This document shows positions 1 to 6,440 of a stretch of 6,952 nucleotides of DNA, one piece after another. Made by a program: the position numbers and the translations under genes. Under the pieces are notes generated by a model, which saw only the letters and a program-made list of their open reading frames with translations, did not search any database and was not told the DNA's origin. Position 1 is the stretch's first letter. The number at the start of each line of letters is the position of its first letter. The DNA comes from Nitrospira sp. ST-bin4 (GTDB lineage Bacteria > Nitrospirota > Nitrospiria > Nitrospirales > Nitrospiraceae), in the NCBI GenBank assembly GCA_002083565.1, contig MSXM01000045.1, positions 69,791-76,742 of the forward strand, in the 5' to 3' direction.

Positions 1-540
1 CACATCAACGACCGGATGTTGAAGCGCATGCATCGATTAGGGAATCGCGCCGCTATCGACAAGCTGGTGGACCGCATTCGCACCCGCATTCCCGGCGTCG
101 CCTTTCGTACCGCCTTCATCGTCGGCTTCCCCGGTGAAACAGAGAAGGCCTACCAGGAACTGAAGACCTATGTGACGGAGCGCGAATTCGACCGAGTGGC
201 AGTCTTCCTCTACTCCGACGAAGAGGACACGACGGCGCTTGCGCTCGATGAGAAGATTGAACGGGCCGTCATGGACGAACGGCGGAACGAACTGCTGGCG
301 ATACAGGAAAACATCGCCGCTACGCAGGGCCAGGCTCGCATAGGCTCAGTCATAGACGTCCTGGTCGAAGGCCCATCGGAGGAAACGCCGCTGCTGCTGG
401 AAGGCCGCCATGAAGGGCTGGCGCCGGAGATCGACGGCGTCGTCTATATCAATGACGGCACGACAAACCCGGGGGATCTCGTCAAGGTCGAGATCACCGA
501 AGCCGCTACCTACGACCTCGTCGGGCACATCGTCACATAA
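1..540 (+). CDS. rimO: Ribosomal protein uS12 methylthiotransferase RimO, C-terminal part
   Basis: The gene is open from the first base of the window and ends at TAA 538-540, so only the last 179 residues are visible. RimO is a cytoplasmic radical-SAM enzyme that adds a methylthio group to an aspartate of ribosomal protein S12. The visible part carries the end of the radical-SAM barrel, with GFPGET at local residues 42-47 and FLYSDEEDTTA at 69-79, the counterpart of the YSxEEGTxA motif of methylthiotransferases. A C-terminal TRAM domain follows at about 113-179. The block GRHEGLAPEIDG (135-146) favours RimO over the tRNA enzyme MiaB. The N-terminal domain and the CX3CX2C cluster ligands lie outside the window. 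purU follows after 66 nt on the same strand, so the two may be co-transcribed. Confidence 0.93.
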   Translation, partial: HINDRMLKRMHRLGNRAAIDKLVDRIRTRIPGVAFRTAFIVGFPGETEKAYQELKTYVTEREFDRVAVFLYSDEEDTTALALDEKIERAVMDERRNELLAIQENIAATQGQARIGSVIDVLVEGPSEETPLLLEGRHEGLAPEIDGVVYINDGTTNPGDLVKVEITEAATYDLVGHIVT

Positions 541-606
541 TCCTACACCTCCCGGGCGCTTCCGTTCTGCTACACTTGAAGGACCCGTATCAAGGAGATA
601 TCGCAC

Positions 607-1473
607 ATGACCTCACAGAGAAAAGAATCGGTCGTACTCCTGATCCAGTGCAAGGACCGAAGGGGCATCGTCGCCCGTGTCTCAGGATTCATCCATGATT
701 TCGGGGGCAACATCCTCGACTCCGATCATCACACGGACGAAGAGACGAACGATTTTCTCATGCGGATGGAGTGCTCGACGGAGGGGTTGCAGATCGCACC
801 CGATCAGATTTCAGAGGCGTTCGCTCCCATCGCCAAAGTGTTCGAGATGCGCTACGAAGTCCATCAGACCAGCCGGCGCACCCGTGTCGGAATGATGGTC
901 TCGAAGCAGGATCACTGTTTGGCGGATTTACTCCAACGTCATCGCCGTGACGAGCTGCGCATCGACATTCCCCTCATTATTTCCAATCATGACACCTGCG
1001 CCAACTGGGCTGAACTGTTCAAGATCCCCTTCGCTGTCTGTCCTGTCACGAAAGAGACGAAACCGGAACAAGAACGGCACGTGGTCTCACTCTTGCGGGA
1101 GCAGCACACCGAACTCGTCGTGATGGCCCGGTACATGCAGATTCTCAGCGCCGAGTTTCTTGCCCAGGTCGGCTGTCCCGTGATCAACATTCACCATTCC
1201 TTCCTTCCCGCCTTCATCGGCGCAAACCCCTATCGGCAGGCTTATGATCGAGGAGTCAAAATTATCGGGGCGACGGCGCACTATGCCACACAGGACCTCG
1301 ACGAAGGGCCGATCATCGAACAAGACGTGATCCGCGTAGGCCACCGGGATACTGTGGATGATCTCGTTCGAAAAGGTCGGGATTTGGAGGAAATTGTGCT
1401 GGCCCGGGCCGTCCGCCGCCATATCGAACGGCGGGTCTTGGTCTACGGAAGAAAGACGGTAGTGTTCGACTGA
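607..1473 (+). CDS. purU: Formyltetrahydrofolate deformylase PurU
   Basis: PurU hydrolyses 10-formyltetrahydrofolate to formate and tetrahydrofolate, balancing the one-carbon pool and supplying formate. The 288-residue length is normal for the family. Residues about 8-85 form an N-terminal ACT domain, with CKDRRGIVARVSGFI at 15-29. Residues about 92-288 form the formyltransferase-like hydrolase domain. The catalytic triad expected from the related GAR transformylase is visible: N194 and H196 in NIHHSFLPAF, and D232 in DLDEGP. The family block GVKIIGATAH (216-225) is also present. The ATG start at 607 is supported by AAGGAGA at 592-598, 8 nt upstream. The gene is intact and converges on the histidine kinase gene with only 17 nt between stop codons. 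No obvious rho-independent terminator lies in that gap. Confidence 0.96.
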   Translation: MTSQRKESVVLLIQCKDRRGIVARVSGFIHDFGGNILDSDHHTDEETNDFLMRMECSTEGLQIAPDQISEAFAPIAKVFEMRYEVHQTSRRTRVGMMVSKQDHCLADLLQRHRRDELRIDIPLIISNHDTCANWAELFKIPFAVCPVTKETKPEQERHVVSLLREQHTELVVMARYMQILSAEFLAQVGCPVINIHHSFLPAFIGANPYRQAYDRGVKIIGATAHYATQDLDEGPIIEQDVIRVGHRDTVDDLVRKGRDLEEIVLARAVRRHIERRVLVYGRKTVVFD

Positions 1474-1490
1474 GTCTGCCAGCGAGCCAC

Positions 1491-2894
1491 TTACACCGCC
1501 TGAGGCGCGAGCGGCAACGTGACCGTAAAGGTGGAGCCCTGACCCACACTGCTTTTCACGCTGATCCGGCCCTTGTGGAATTCGACGATCCATGCACAGA
1601 TGGCAAGACCCAGACCGGTGCCTTTTTTGGTATGGTTACGCGCGCCGTCGGTACGGAAAAAGCGGTTGAATATTTTCGTGTGATCTTCCGGTCCGATGCC
1701 GATACCCTGATCAGTCACGGACAGAATGGCCTCTTGTCCGACTGTCACCAAGCCGATCTCGACCTTCCCGCCCGGATGAGAATACTTGATGGCGTTTTCA
1801 ACCAAGTTGAGCAGCAGCTCCCGAAGCCGTAATTCGTCTCCCTGTACCAATGCCGGCATGACGGTTCCCAGCACGACCTCGATATTCCGATCCTGTCCGA
1901 GCAACGGGGCCTGGCGGTGGATATCCTCGACAAGCGTCTCCAGCAGGACCGGCTTCGACTCCATCTTCACCTCGCCCATGTCGGCGCGTGACAAGAACAA
2001 CAGCTCCTCCACGATGCGGGTCATCCGGTCGATCTCTTCCAGATTACTCTCGAGCACTGCCTGATAATCTTCAAGCGCCCGAGGCCGCCGCAGTACCAAT
2101 TCCGTTTCGCCTTTCATCACGGTCAACGGCGTTCGCAGTTCGTGTGACGCATCGCTCGTGAATTGGCGGATCTGCCGGAACGAGGTATCCAGCCGGCCGA
2201 TCATATTGTTGAATGTCCCGGCCAGCCGGCCGATTTCATCCGGCGCAGTGGGCATGGTCAGGCGCTGACTGAGATCTCCCGCAGCGATACGTTGCGCAGC
2301 GAGCGTGATGGCATCGACCGGGCGCAAGGCGCGCCCCGCCAGAAACCACCCTGCAGCCAGCGAGACGGCCAGCGCGATCGGCATGGCCACGATCAGCAGG
2401 ATGAGGAAACGACGCAACGTGTCCTCGATCGATTCCATCGACGTGCCGACCTGCACGATGTAGAGGAGATTGCCCCGATGGATGATCGGCACGGAGATAA
2501 GCCGCAAGGGGGGCTCATGGGGATATCTGGCCGATTCCAGAATCGTCTGCCCGTTGAATGTGGCTTCGAGAGCCGTCCGGCTGAGCGGAACCTCGTGTTG
2601 CCTGATATTCGGGGAGCGGATCGTGATGGTACCGGAGGGGCTGAAAATCTGAAAGAATTTGTCGATGCGGGCCAGCTCAGGAAATTGGGAGAGCAATTCT
2701 TCTTCGTCGATGAGCGGAAGAAAACCCCGTTCTTGGAGGGAACGCACAGCAGCGGTGGCGGTTTCTTCAAGAGACTGATCGACATCGTCGCGAAGATTCC
2801 GGGCCGTGAGGACGTACAGAACCACGGAAAACGTAATCAAGACCATCGCCAGCGCGCTTCCGTACCAGAGCGTCAGCCTGACACGTAGTGGCAT
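1491..2894 (-). CDS. Sensor histidine kinase of a two-component system
   Basis: This is a 467-residue inner-membrane kinase that should autophosphorylate and pass phosphate to the regulator encoded just upstream. Domains in order are: TM1 about 7-30; an extracytoplasmic sensor region about 31-160; TM2 about 162-187; HAMP about 188-240 (RPVDAI at 191-196); HisKA with SHELRTPL and phospho-acceptor H251; and HATPase_c with N box NLVENAIKYS (363-372), G1 DQGIGI (395-400), F box about 408-414 and G2 GTGLGL (425-430). All catalytic boxes look intact. The architecture resembles CusS/CopS-type kinases. However, the sensor region has no cysteine and only a few histidines (100, 126, 139), so metal sensing cannot be claimed. 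Its ATG overlaps the regulator's stop by one base (TGATG), implying translational coupling. Confidence 0.93.
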   Translation of the reverse strand: MPLRVRLTLWYGSALAMVLITFSVVLYVLTARNLRDDVDQSLEETATAAVRSLQERGFLPLIDEEELLSQFPELARIDKFFQIFSPSGTITIRSPNIRQHEVPLSRTALEATFNGQTILESARYPHEPPLRLISVPIIHRGNLLYIVQVGTSMESIEDTLRRFLILLIVAMPIALAVSLAAGWFLAGRALRPVDAITLAAQRIAAGDLSQRLTMPTAPDEIGRLAGTFNNMIGRLDTSFRQIRQFTSDASHELRTPLTVMKGETELVLRRPRALEDYQAVLESNLEEIDRMTRIVEELLFLSRADMGEVKMESKPVLLETLVEDIHRQAPLLGQDRNIEVVLGTVMPALVQGDELRLRELLLNLVENAIKYSHPGGKVEIGLVTVGQEAILSVTDQGIGIGPEDHTKIFNRFFRTDGARNHTKKGTGLGLAICAWIVEFHKGRISVKSSVGQGSTFTVTLPLAPQAV

Positions 2895-3565
2895 CAGTCG
2901 GCCTTCAGCATGTACCCGCTGCCCCGTATGGTATGGATCAGTTTCTTGACCCGGCCCCGGTCGATCTTGTTTCGGAGGTAGTTCACATAGACGTCAATGA
3001 CGTTGGTAAAAGTATCGAAGTCCTGATTCCACACATGCTCGGAGATCATGGGCCGCGTCAGGACGCGCCCCGTATGGCGCATGAGATATTCGAGCAGGGC
3101 GTATTCTTTGAGCGTGAGATCGATCCGTTGCCCGCCGCGGGTCACCTCGCGCGTAGCCGGGTTGAAGATAAGATCATCGACCTGGAGAATGCCGGGAGTT
3201 TCGGTCGCACCGCGGCGAATGAGGGCACGGACACGGGCCAACAGCTCATCAATGGCAAACGGCTTGGTCAGATAATCGTCGGCGCCGGCGTCGAGCCCTT
3301 TCACCCGCTGATCGATCTGCGATTGCGCCGACAGGATCAGTACGGGAGTTTGAATCCGCTCCCGGCGGACGGTTTTGAGAATGTCCATGCCGGACATCGA
3401 CGGCAACATCAGATCGACCACAAGCAGGTCATAGTTGGTCGCCAGCGCCATCTCAAGACCCTTGGCTCCGTCCTCGCACAGATCGACGGCATAGCTTTCT
3501 TCTTCAAGCGCTCGCTTGATAAAACATCCGACTTTGGTTTCGTCTTCGATAACGAGCACGCGCAT
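2894..3565 (-). CDS. OmpR/PhoB-family response regulator
   Basis: This is a 223-residue DNA-binding regulator partnered with the downstream kinase. The receiver domain spans about 1-118, with acidic pocket E7/D8, phospho-acceptor D51 in VVDLMLPSMSG, S79 in the switch position and K101 in the YLTKPF motif. A winged-helix output domain follows at about 126-221; the segment VWNQDFDTFTNVIDVYVNYL is typical of the recognition region of CusR/CopR-like members, and the wing carries IRGSGYML. The length is standard and nothing is missing. On the coding strand GGAG (complement of 3571-3574) lies 5 nt before the ATG. A probable promoter sits in the 90-nt gap upstream, so the pair can be transcribed apart from the M48 gene. 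The target genes cannot be read from the sequence. Confidence 0.94.
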   Translation of the reverse strand: MRVLVIEDETKVGCFIKRALEEESYAVDLCEDGAKGLEMALATNYDLLVVDLMLPSMSGMDILKTVRRERIQTPVLILSAQSQIDQRVKGLDAGADDYLTKPFAIDELLARVRALIRRGATETPGILQVDDLIFNPATREVTRGGQRIDLTLKEYALLEYLMRHTGRVLTRPMISEHVWNQDFDTFTNVIDVYVNYLRNKIDRGRVKKLIHTIRGSGYMLKAD

Positions 3566-3605
3566 GGATACTCCGTACCGTATGGTGGAACCCTCGCAGC
3601 ATCGT

Positions 3606-3621
3606 TCATCTGCGGAGATGA
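3606..3621. repeat. Inverted repeat at the predicted start site of the regulator operon
   Basis: The sequence TCATCT-GCGG-AGATGA is a perfect 6-bp inverted repeat with a 4-base centre. It lies just downstream of the -10 box, across the predicted transcription start. It could be an operator or a small leader hairpin. There is no U run after it in the minus-strand direction, so it is not a standard terminator for the M48 gene. Confidence 0.4.
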
Positions 3622-3624
3622 GCG

Positions 3625-3633
3625 ATTATACCA
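3625..3633 (-). promoter_or_regulatory. Extended -10 promoter for the two-component operon
   Basis: Reading the minus strand, the gap between the M48 stop and the response-regulator start contains TGGTATAAT, a perfect -10 hexamer (3625-3630) with the TGn extension (3631-3633). No good -35 hexamer is present 16-18 bases upstream, as is common for extended -10 promoters. Transcription would start near 3618, giving a leader of roughly 50 nt. The call is by consensus match only. Confidence 0.45.
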
Positions 3634-3655
3634 AAGCGGGCGAGTCCGTGATATC

Positions 3656-4801
3656 TCAGTGAGCCTCACCGGACTTGTGCTCGGGAGCAAGCGACGTCAC
3701 ACGATGATCGCAGATGGAGCGGACTCGTTTCCAATCCTCTCCGGGCAAGAGCGCGACCGGATGAAGCGGGAGCGGACCGGCAAGCCTGGTCAAAGTGGCG
3801 ATGCGGTCTCCCGTATCGGGATGCGTCGACAGAGAGGACGCAGATTCGACCCGATGGCGCTCCTTCGACTCGATTGTACGATAGAAGGCAATCATCTCTC
3901 CGGGATCGACGCCCATGGCTTGAAGCAGGCGAAGCCCCTCGCGGTCCGCCTCATCCTCGTGGAGCCGGCTATAGCGCAGCATGCCCAGCACACGCGCACC
4001 TTCGATGCCGTACGCCAACGCTCCTGTGAAATCTCCGGTCACGGCCGCGATCAGGAGACTGGTAGAGCCTTGTTCAAGCAGAGCCCGGATCGAATGCCGC
4101 TTGTAAATATGCTGGACCTCATGGGCGAGGACGCCGGCGAGCTGTTCGGGAGTGTCGGTGGCCTCTAGGAGGCCCCGGAACAGGACGATCCGGCCGGCGG
4201 GTAAGGCAAAGGCGTTGATGACGGGCCGATCCACAATCGTCACCTGAAGGCGATAGGGAGAATCGGGAACCGCAGCGGACAATTGATTGAGAATCTGTTC
4301 GATGGCGGCCAATCGGCCGGGGTCGGTGCAGCGCAGGCCGGCCGGCGCCATATGCTCCAACGCCGAGTCGCCCAGACGTTCTTCCCATGAAAGCGGGACG
4401 TGGGGAGCGAGGAATGTTGCCGCGGCCGGGATGCCCCACACATAGAGTCCCGCGAGAAGGACCATGAGGGCCAGGGAGGCCAGCAGCGTCAGTCGAACGC
4501 GCAGCCCTCTTCGCCTCGGATCATGCAGATGGCCGACCTTCGCCGAGGAGGCTTCCTGCAACGCCACGAGAAACCCGGTATCCTGTACGACGATGGCCTG
4601 GGCGAGAGGGGCACCGAACTCCAGCCTGACCGGTTCGCCTTCGTACAAGCCTTGGGTTTGTTTGATCTGGTGATAGGGCCAGGCCAGCGATCGACCGGCC
4701 GATGTCTGGAAACGAAGGGCCGTCCCGGTCAGTTGAATTGTAGTGGGGTGCCGCGTTGCAGTCCGGCCGTCCAGATAGAACCCTTGCCACAACCTCTGCA
4801 T
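3656..4801 (-). CDS. Membrane-anchored M48-family zinc metallopeptidase
   Basis: This 381-residue protein has the peptidase M48 signature: HEVQH at 227-231 (zinc ligands H227 and H231, catalytic E228), the third-ligand motif E282 in HEDEAD, and the conserved STHPDTGDRI block at 325-334. One hydrophobic segment at about 103-125 follows a basic stretch (RRRGLRVR, 96-103), which predicts a cytoplasmic N-terminus and a periplasmic protease. The first ~95 residues (YLDGRTATRHP near 9-19) form an extra domain of a kind seen in front of some M48 peptidases; I do not know its function. Unlike HtpX, there is only one clear membrane segment and no signal peptide at the start. The ATG lies 5 nt after the DUF898 stop, with only a weak Shine-Dalgarno sequence, so translation is probably coupled. 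A role in envelope protein quality control is inference; substrates are unknown. Confidence 0.9.
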   Translation of the reverse strand: MQRLWQGFYLDGRTATRHPTTIQLTGTALRFQTSAGRSLAWPYHQIKQTQGLYEGEPVRLEFGAPLAQAIVVQDTGFLVALQEASSAKVGHLHDPRRRGLRVRLTLLASLALMVLLAGLYVWGIPAAATFLAPHVPLSWEERLGDSALEHMAPAGLRCTDPGRLAAIEQILNQLSAAVPDSPYRLQVTIVDRPVINAFALPAGRIVLFRGLLEATDTPEQLAGVLAHEVQHIYKRHSIRALLEQGSTSLLIAAVTGDFTGALAYGIEGARVLGMLRYSRLHEDEADREGLRLLQAMGVDPGEMIAFYRTIESKERHRVESASSLSTHPDTGDRIATLTRLAGPLPLHPVALLPGEDWKRVRSICDHRVTSLAPEHKSGEAH

Positions 4802-4806
4802 GGCAG

Positions 4807-6234
4807 TCAGCCTAGATCGAATCCCGTGTCGAGAAAACCATCAAGCCCTTCTCCCATCGGAGGCGCTGCATCGTACGCTTGAACAACCTCGTCAAAGTTG
4901 TCGACTCCCGTCAGGGTCAATCGGTCGGTGATGAACCGGAGGTTGCGGATCGTGATCCAAGGCCACGCCAACCCCAATGTGCCGATTGCGAGCAGGAGAT
5001 TGACCAGCTTGAGTTTGACATAGGGCCATGTAGTGATCGGCAAACTGAAGCGCGCAGCGCCGATCGAGGTCTGCTCCCAAAAATACCGTTGCTCCCTGAC
5101 GGAGTAGGGAAACCAGAGGAACCGGAAGACGACTACACCGACAACCAGACTGACCATCACAGCAATCACGACTGCGATCACAGATGTGACACCGGCACTT
5201 TCCCACGATCCCGGTATCAGGGATTGAACCGCAACATAGGCTCCCGCCGCCGCCAGCGCGGACGAACCGGTTGCGATGAGATACATTGTGAGAAACGGAC
5301 GAAACAGCTCCGCGCCGTTGCCGGAAAATCTGAATGGCTCGTTTCCAAAATAGCTGTGCGCAGTGAGGAAGGCCTGTTTCTTCGTTGAGAAATACGGATA
5401 GTACAGGCCAAGGCTGAGACCGGTCAGAGCATAGCCGGACAGCCAGAGCTTGATGAAGTCCCACGCCTTGCCCTGGAATGAAAACCGGATGCCGCGCCAC
5501 GCGGTACGGGTCAAGCGATACCGCCGCGCGCCGACAATGGCAACGGGAATGAAGAACAGCAGGAGCAGCGAAGCCGCAATCTGGAGACCGATATTGACCG
5601 CCACGCTGCTCTCAATGAACGGTCCGACGTGGGACAGGCCGTAATACGGGAGAGCAAACACCAGGGTCGCCTTCAAGGCGCCGTTCATGAGTTCTCGCGC
5701 GTTGCCATGATACGAGAACCGGTCGCCGGCAAATTCCGTTTGGTTGAAGAGATAGCACCGCACCTTGACCTTCGCCCAATAATAGTAGAACCCAAGGGTG
5801 ACGAGGGTCAGCAAGGTATTGACGAGGTGAATGCCGAAGAGCGAGCCTCCCGTCCCATAAAAGGTTGCCGTATAGGTGTGTGCGCAACCGCCATCCGTCT
5901 GGATGGCCGTCTGCTGCTCTGCGAGGTGGTGCGGCTGATCCAGGCCAACCGGTTCGTTCACCTCTGTATGAGGCGTTCCGTCAGGCAATAGCGCCGGCAT
6001 CGCCACGACGAGAAAGGGAGCGGCGCATGTGATACAGGAGGCGCTCATGCCGGGTTTCAACGCCTGAATATCCCGGACTCTGTGAACGGTGGCACAGCGC
6101 TCACAGGACAGCCGCACTGACCGGTCCACTGCCGCTGTCGCCGTCACGACAGCATCCCAGTTGTAATATGACGCTCGGTGCCCGCTATAACGAGGAGTGA
6201 CCCGAGCATGCGCGGGCGAAAGCGGCTCCACCAT
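4807..6234 (-). CDS. DUF898 (YjgN-like) multi-pass membrane protein with N-terminal zinc ribbon
   Basis: This frame encodes a DUF898/YjgN-type membrane protein of unknown function. The start given is the first in-frame ATG (475 residues), but the frame is open back to a TTG at 6369 and the true start is probably at 6434-6440 in another frame (see the upstream entry). A zinc ribbon CX2C-X19-CX2C is encoded at 6025-6105 (SCERC and SCITC). The membrane part has about seven hydrophobic segments. It holds three related modules: TLGFYYYWAKVKVR, LSLGLYYPYFSTKK and GTLGLAWPWITIRN, coded near 5760-5800, 5375-5425 and 4935-4985. The first two are followed by an RFSYHG or RFSFQG/RFSG-type element. The Shine-Dalgarno sequence before ATG 6234 is poor (AAGAAG only), which argues against that start. 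The M48 gene begins 5 nt after the stop, so the two form an operon, a pairing I recall from other bacteria. Confidence 0.85.
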   Translation of the reverse strand: MVEPLSPAHARVTPRYSGHRASYYNWDAVVTATAAVDRSVRLSCERCATVHRVRDIQALKPGMSASCITCAAPFLVVAMPALLPDGTPHTEVNEPVGLDQPHHLAEQQTAIQTDGGCAHTYTATFYGTGGSLFGIHLVNTLLTLVTLGFYYYWAKVKVRCYLFNQTEFAGDRFSYHGNARELMNGALKATLVFALPYYGLSHVGPFIESSVAVNIGLQIAASLLLLFFIPVAIVGARRYRLTRTAWRGIRFSFQGKAWDFIKLWLSGYALTGLSLGLYYPYFSTKKQAFLTAHSYFGNEPFRFSGNGAELFRPFLTMYLIATGSSALAAAGAYVAVQSLIPGSWESAGVTSVIAVVIAVMVSLVVGVVVFRFLWFPYSVREQRYFWEQTSIGAARFSLPITTWPYVKLKLVNLLLAIGTLGLAWPWITIRNLRFITDRLTLTGVDNFDEVVQAYDAAPPMGEGLDGFLDTGFDLG

Positions 6235-6440
6235 GAAGTCTTCTTGGAAGAAGAGCGGCTGGCTCCGGATTTCGTCGCGGCGACGGGGGACGATGGGCGG
6301 CTCTGCGCGGCATGCGATTTGACCAAAACAAGGTTGGCTTCGCAGGCGGCACAGGCGGCAACCTGCCAATCGAGCGAGGGCGACTCAGGAAGGACGCGGT
6401 TTTCATGTGAGCACGCCGGACAGGCAATGGTCATAGGCAA
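6144..6440 (-). CDS. Zinc-ribbon reading frame, probably the true 5' end of the DUF898 gene
   Basis: This 98-codon frame opens with TTG at 6438-6440 or ATG at 6432-6434. GAGGAG (complement of 6447-6452) lies 6 nt before the TTG and 12 nt before the ATG, by far the best ribosome binding site in the area. The first 40 residues encode a zinc ribbon, with CPAC at 7-10 and CAAC at 30-33. This is CX2C-X19-CX2C, the same spacing as the ribbon in the overlapping DUF898 frame, and both end in a hydrophobic strand (LVLV and FLVV). After about residue 50 the frame becomes Ser/Arg/Lys-rich and unlike a folded domain. I therefore read it as the displaced N-terminus of the DUF898 protein. One extra C in the C5 run (complement of 6285-6289) would fuse the frames into a protein of about 542-544 residues. 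A separate small zinc-ribbon protein is the alternative. Confidence 0.6.
   Translation of the reverse strand: MPMTIACPACSHENRVLPESPSLDWQVAACAACEANLVLVKSHAAQSRPSSPVAATKSGASRSSSKKTSWWSRFRPRMLGSLLVIAGTERHITTGMLS

Noticed and set aside
568..576. Extended -10-like TGCTACACT before purU
   Set aside because: Only 4 of 6 -10 positions match and there is no -35; read-through from rimO is an equally good explanation.
1474..1510. Bidirectional terminator between purU and the kinase
   Set aside because: The 17-nt gap has no strong stem and no T run; the small CGCC-TGA-GGCG stem at 1498-1508 is too weak to call.
1087..1593. Minus-strand open frame (168 codons)
   Set aside because: Antisense to the catalytic half of purU and overlapping the kinase 3' end; no domain and no ribosome binding site seen.
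2163..2888. + strand open frame (241 codons)
   Set aside because: Antisense to the histidine kinase, with very charged low-information protein typical of a shadow frame.
1491..3565. Naming the two-component pair cusRS or copRS
   Set aside because: Overall architecture is similar, but no metal-resistance gene is nearby and the sensor region lacks cysteines, so a gene name would be unsupported.
3606..3621. Hairpin as terminator of the M48 gene
   Set aside because: The stem is only 6 bp, is not GC-rich, and has no U tract after it; it also lies beyond the -10 box of the next operon.
2888..4168. Long + strand open frame (426 codons)
   Set aside because: It lies antisense to the response regulator and most of the M48 gene, both of which have clear family motifs. 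Long antisense frames are common in GC-rich DNA and its translation shows no recognisable domain.
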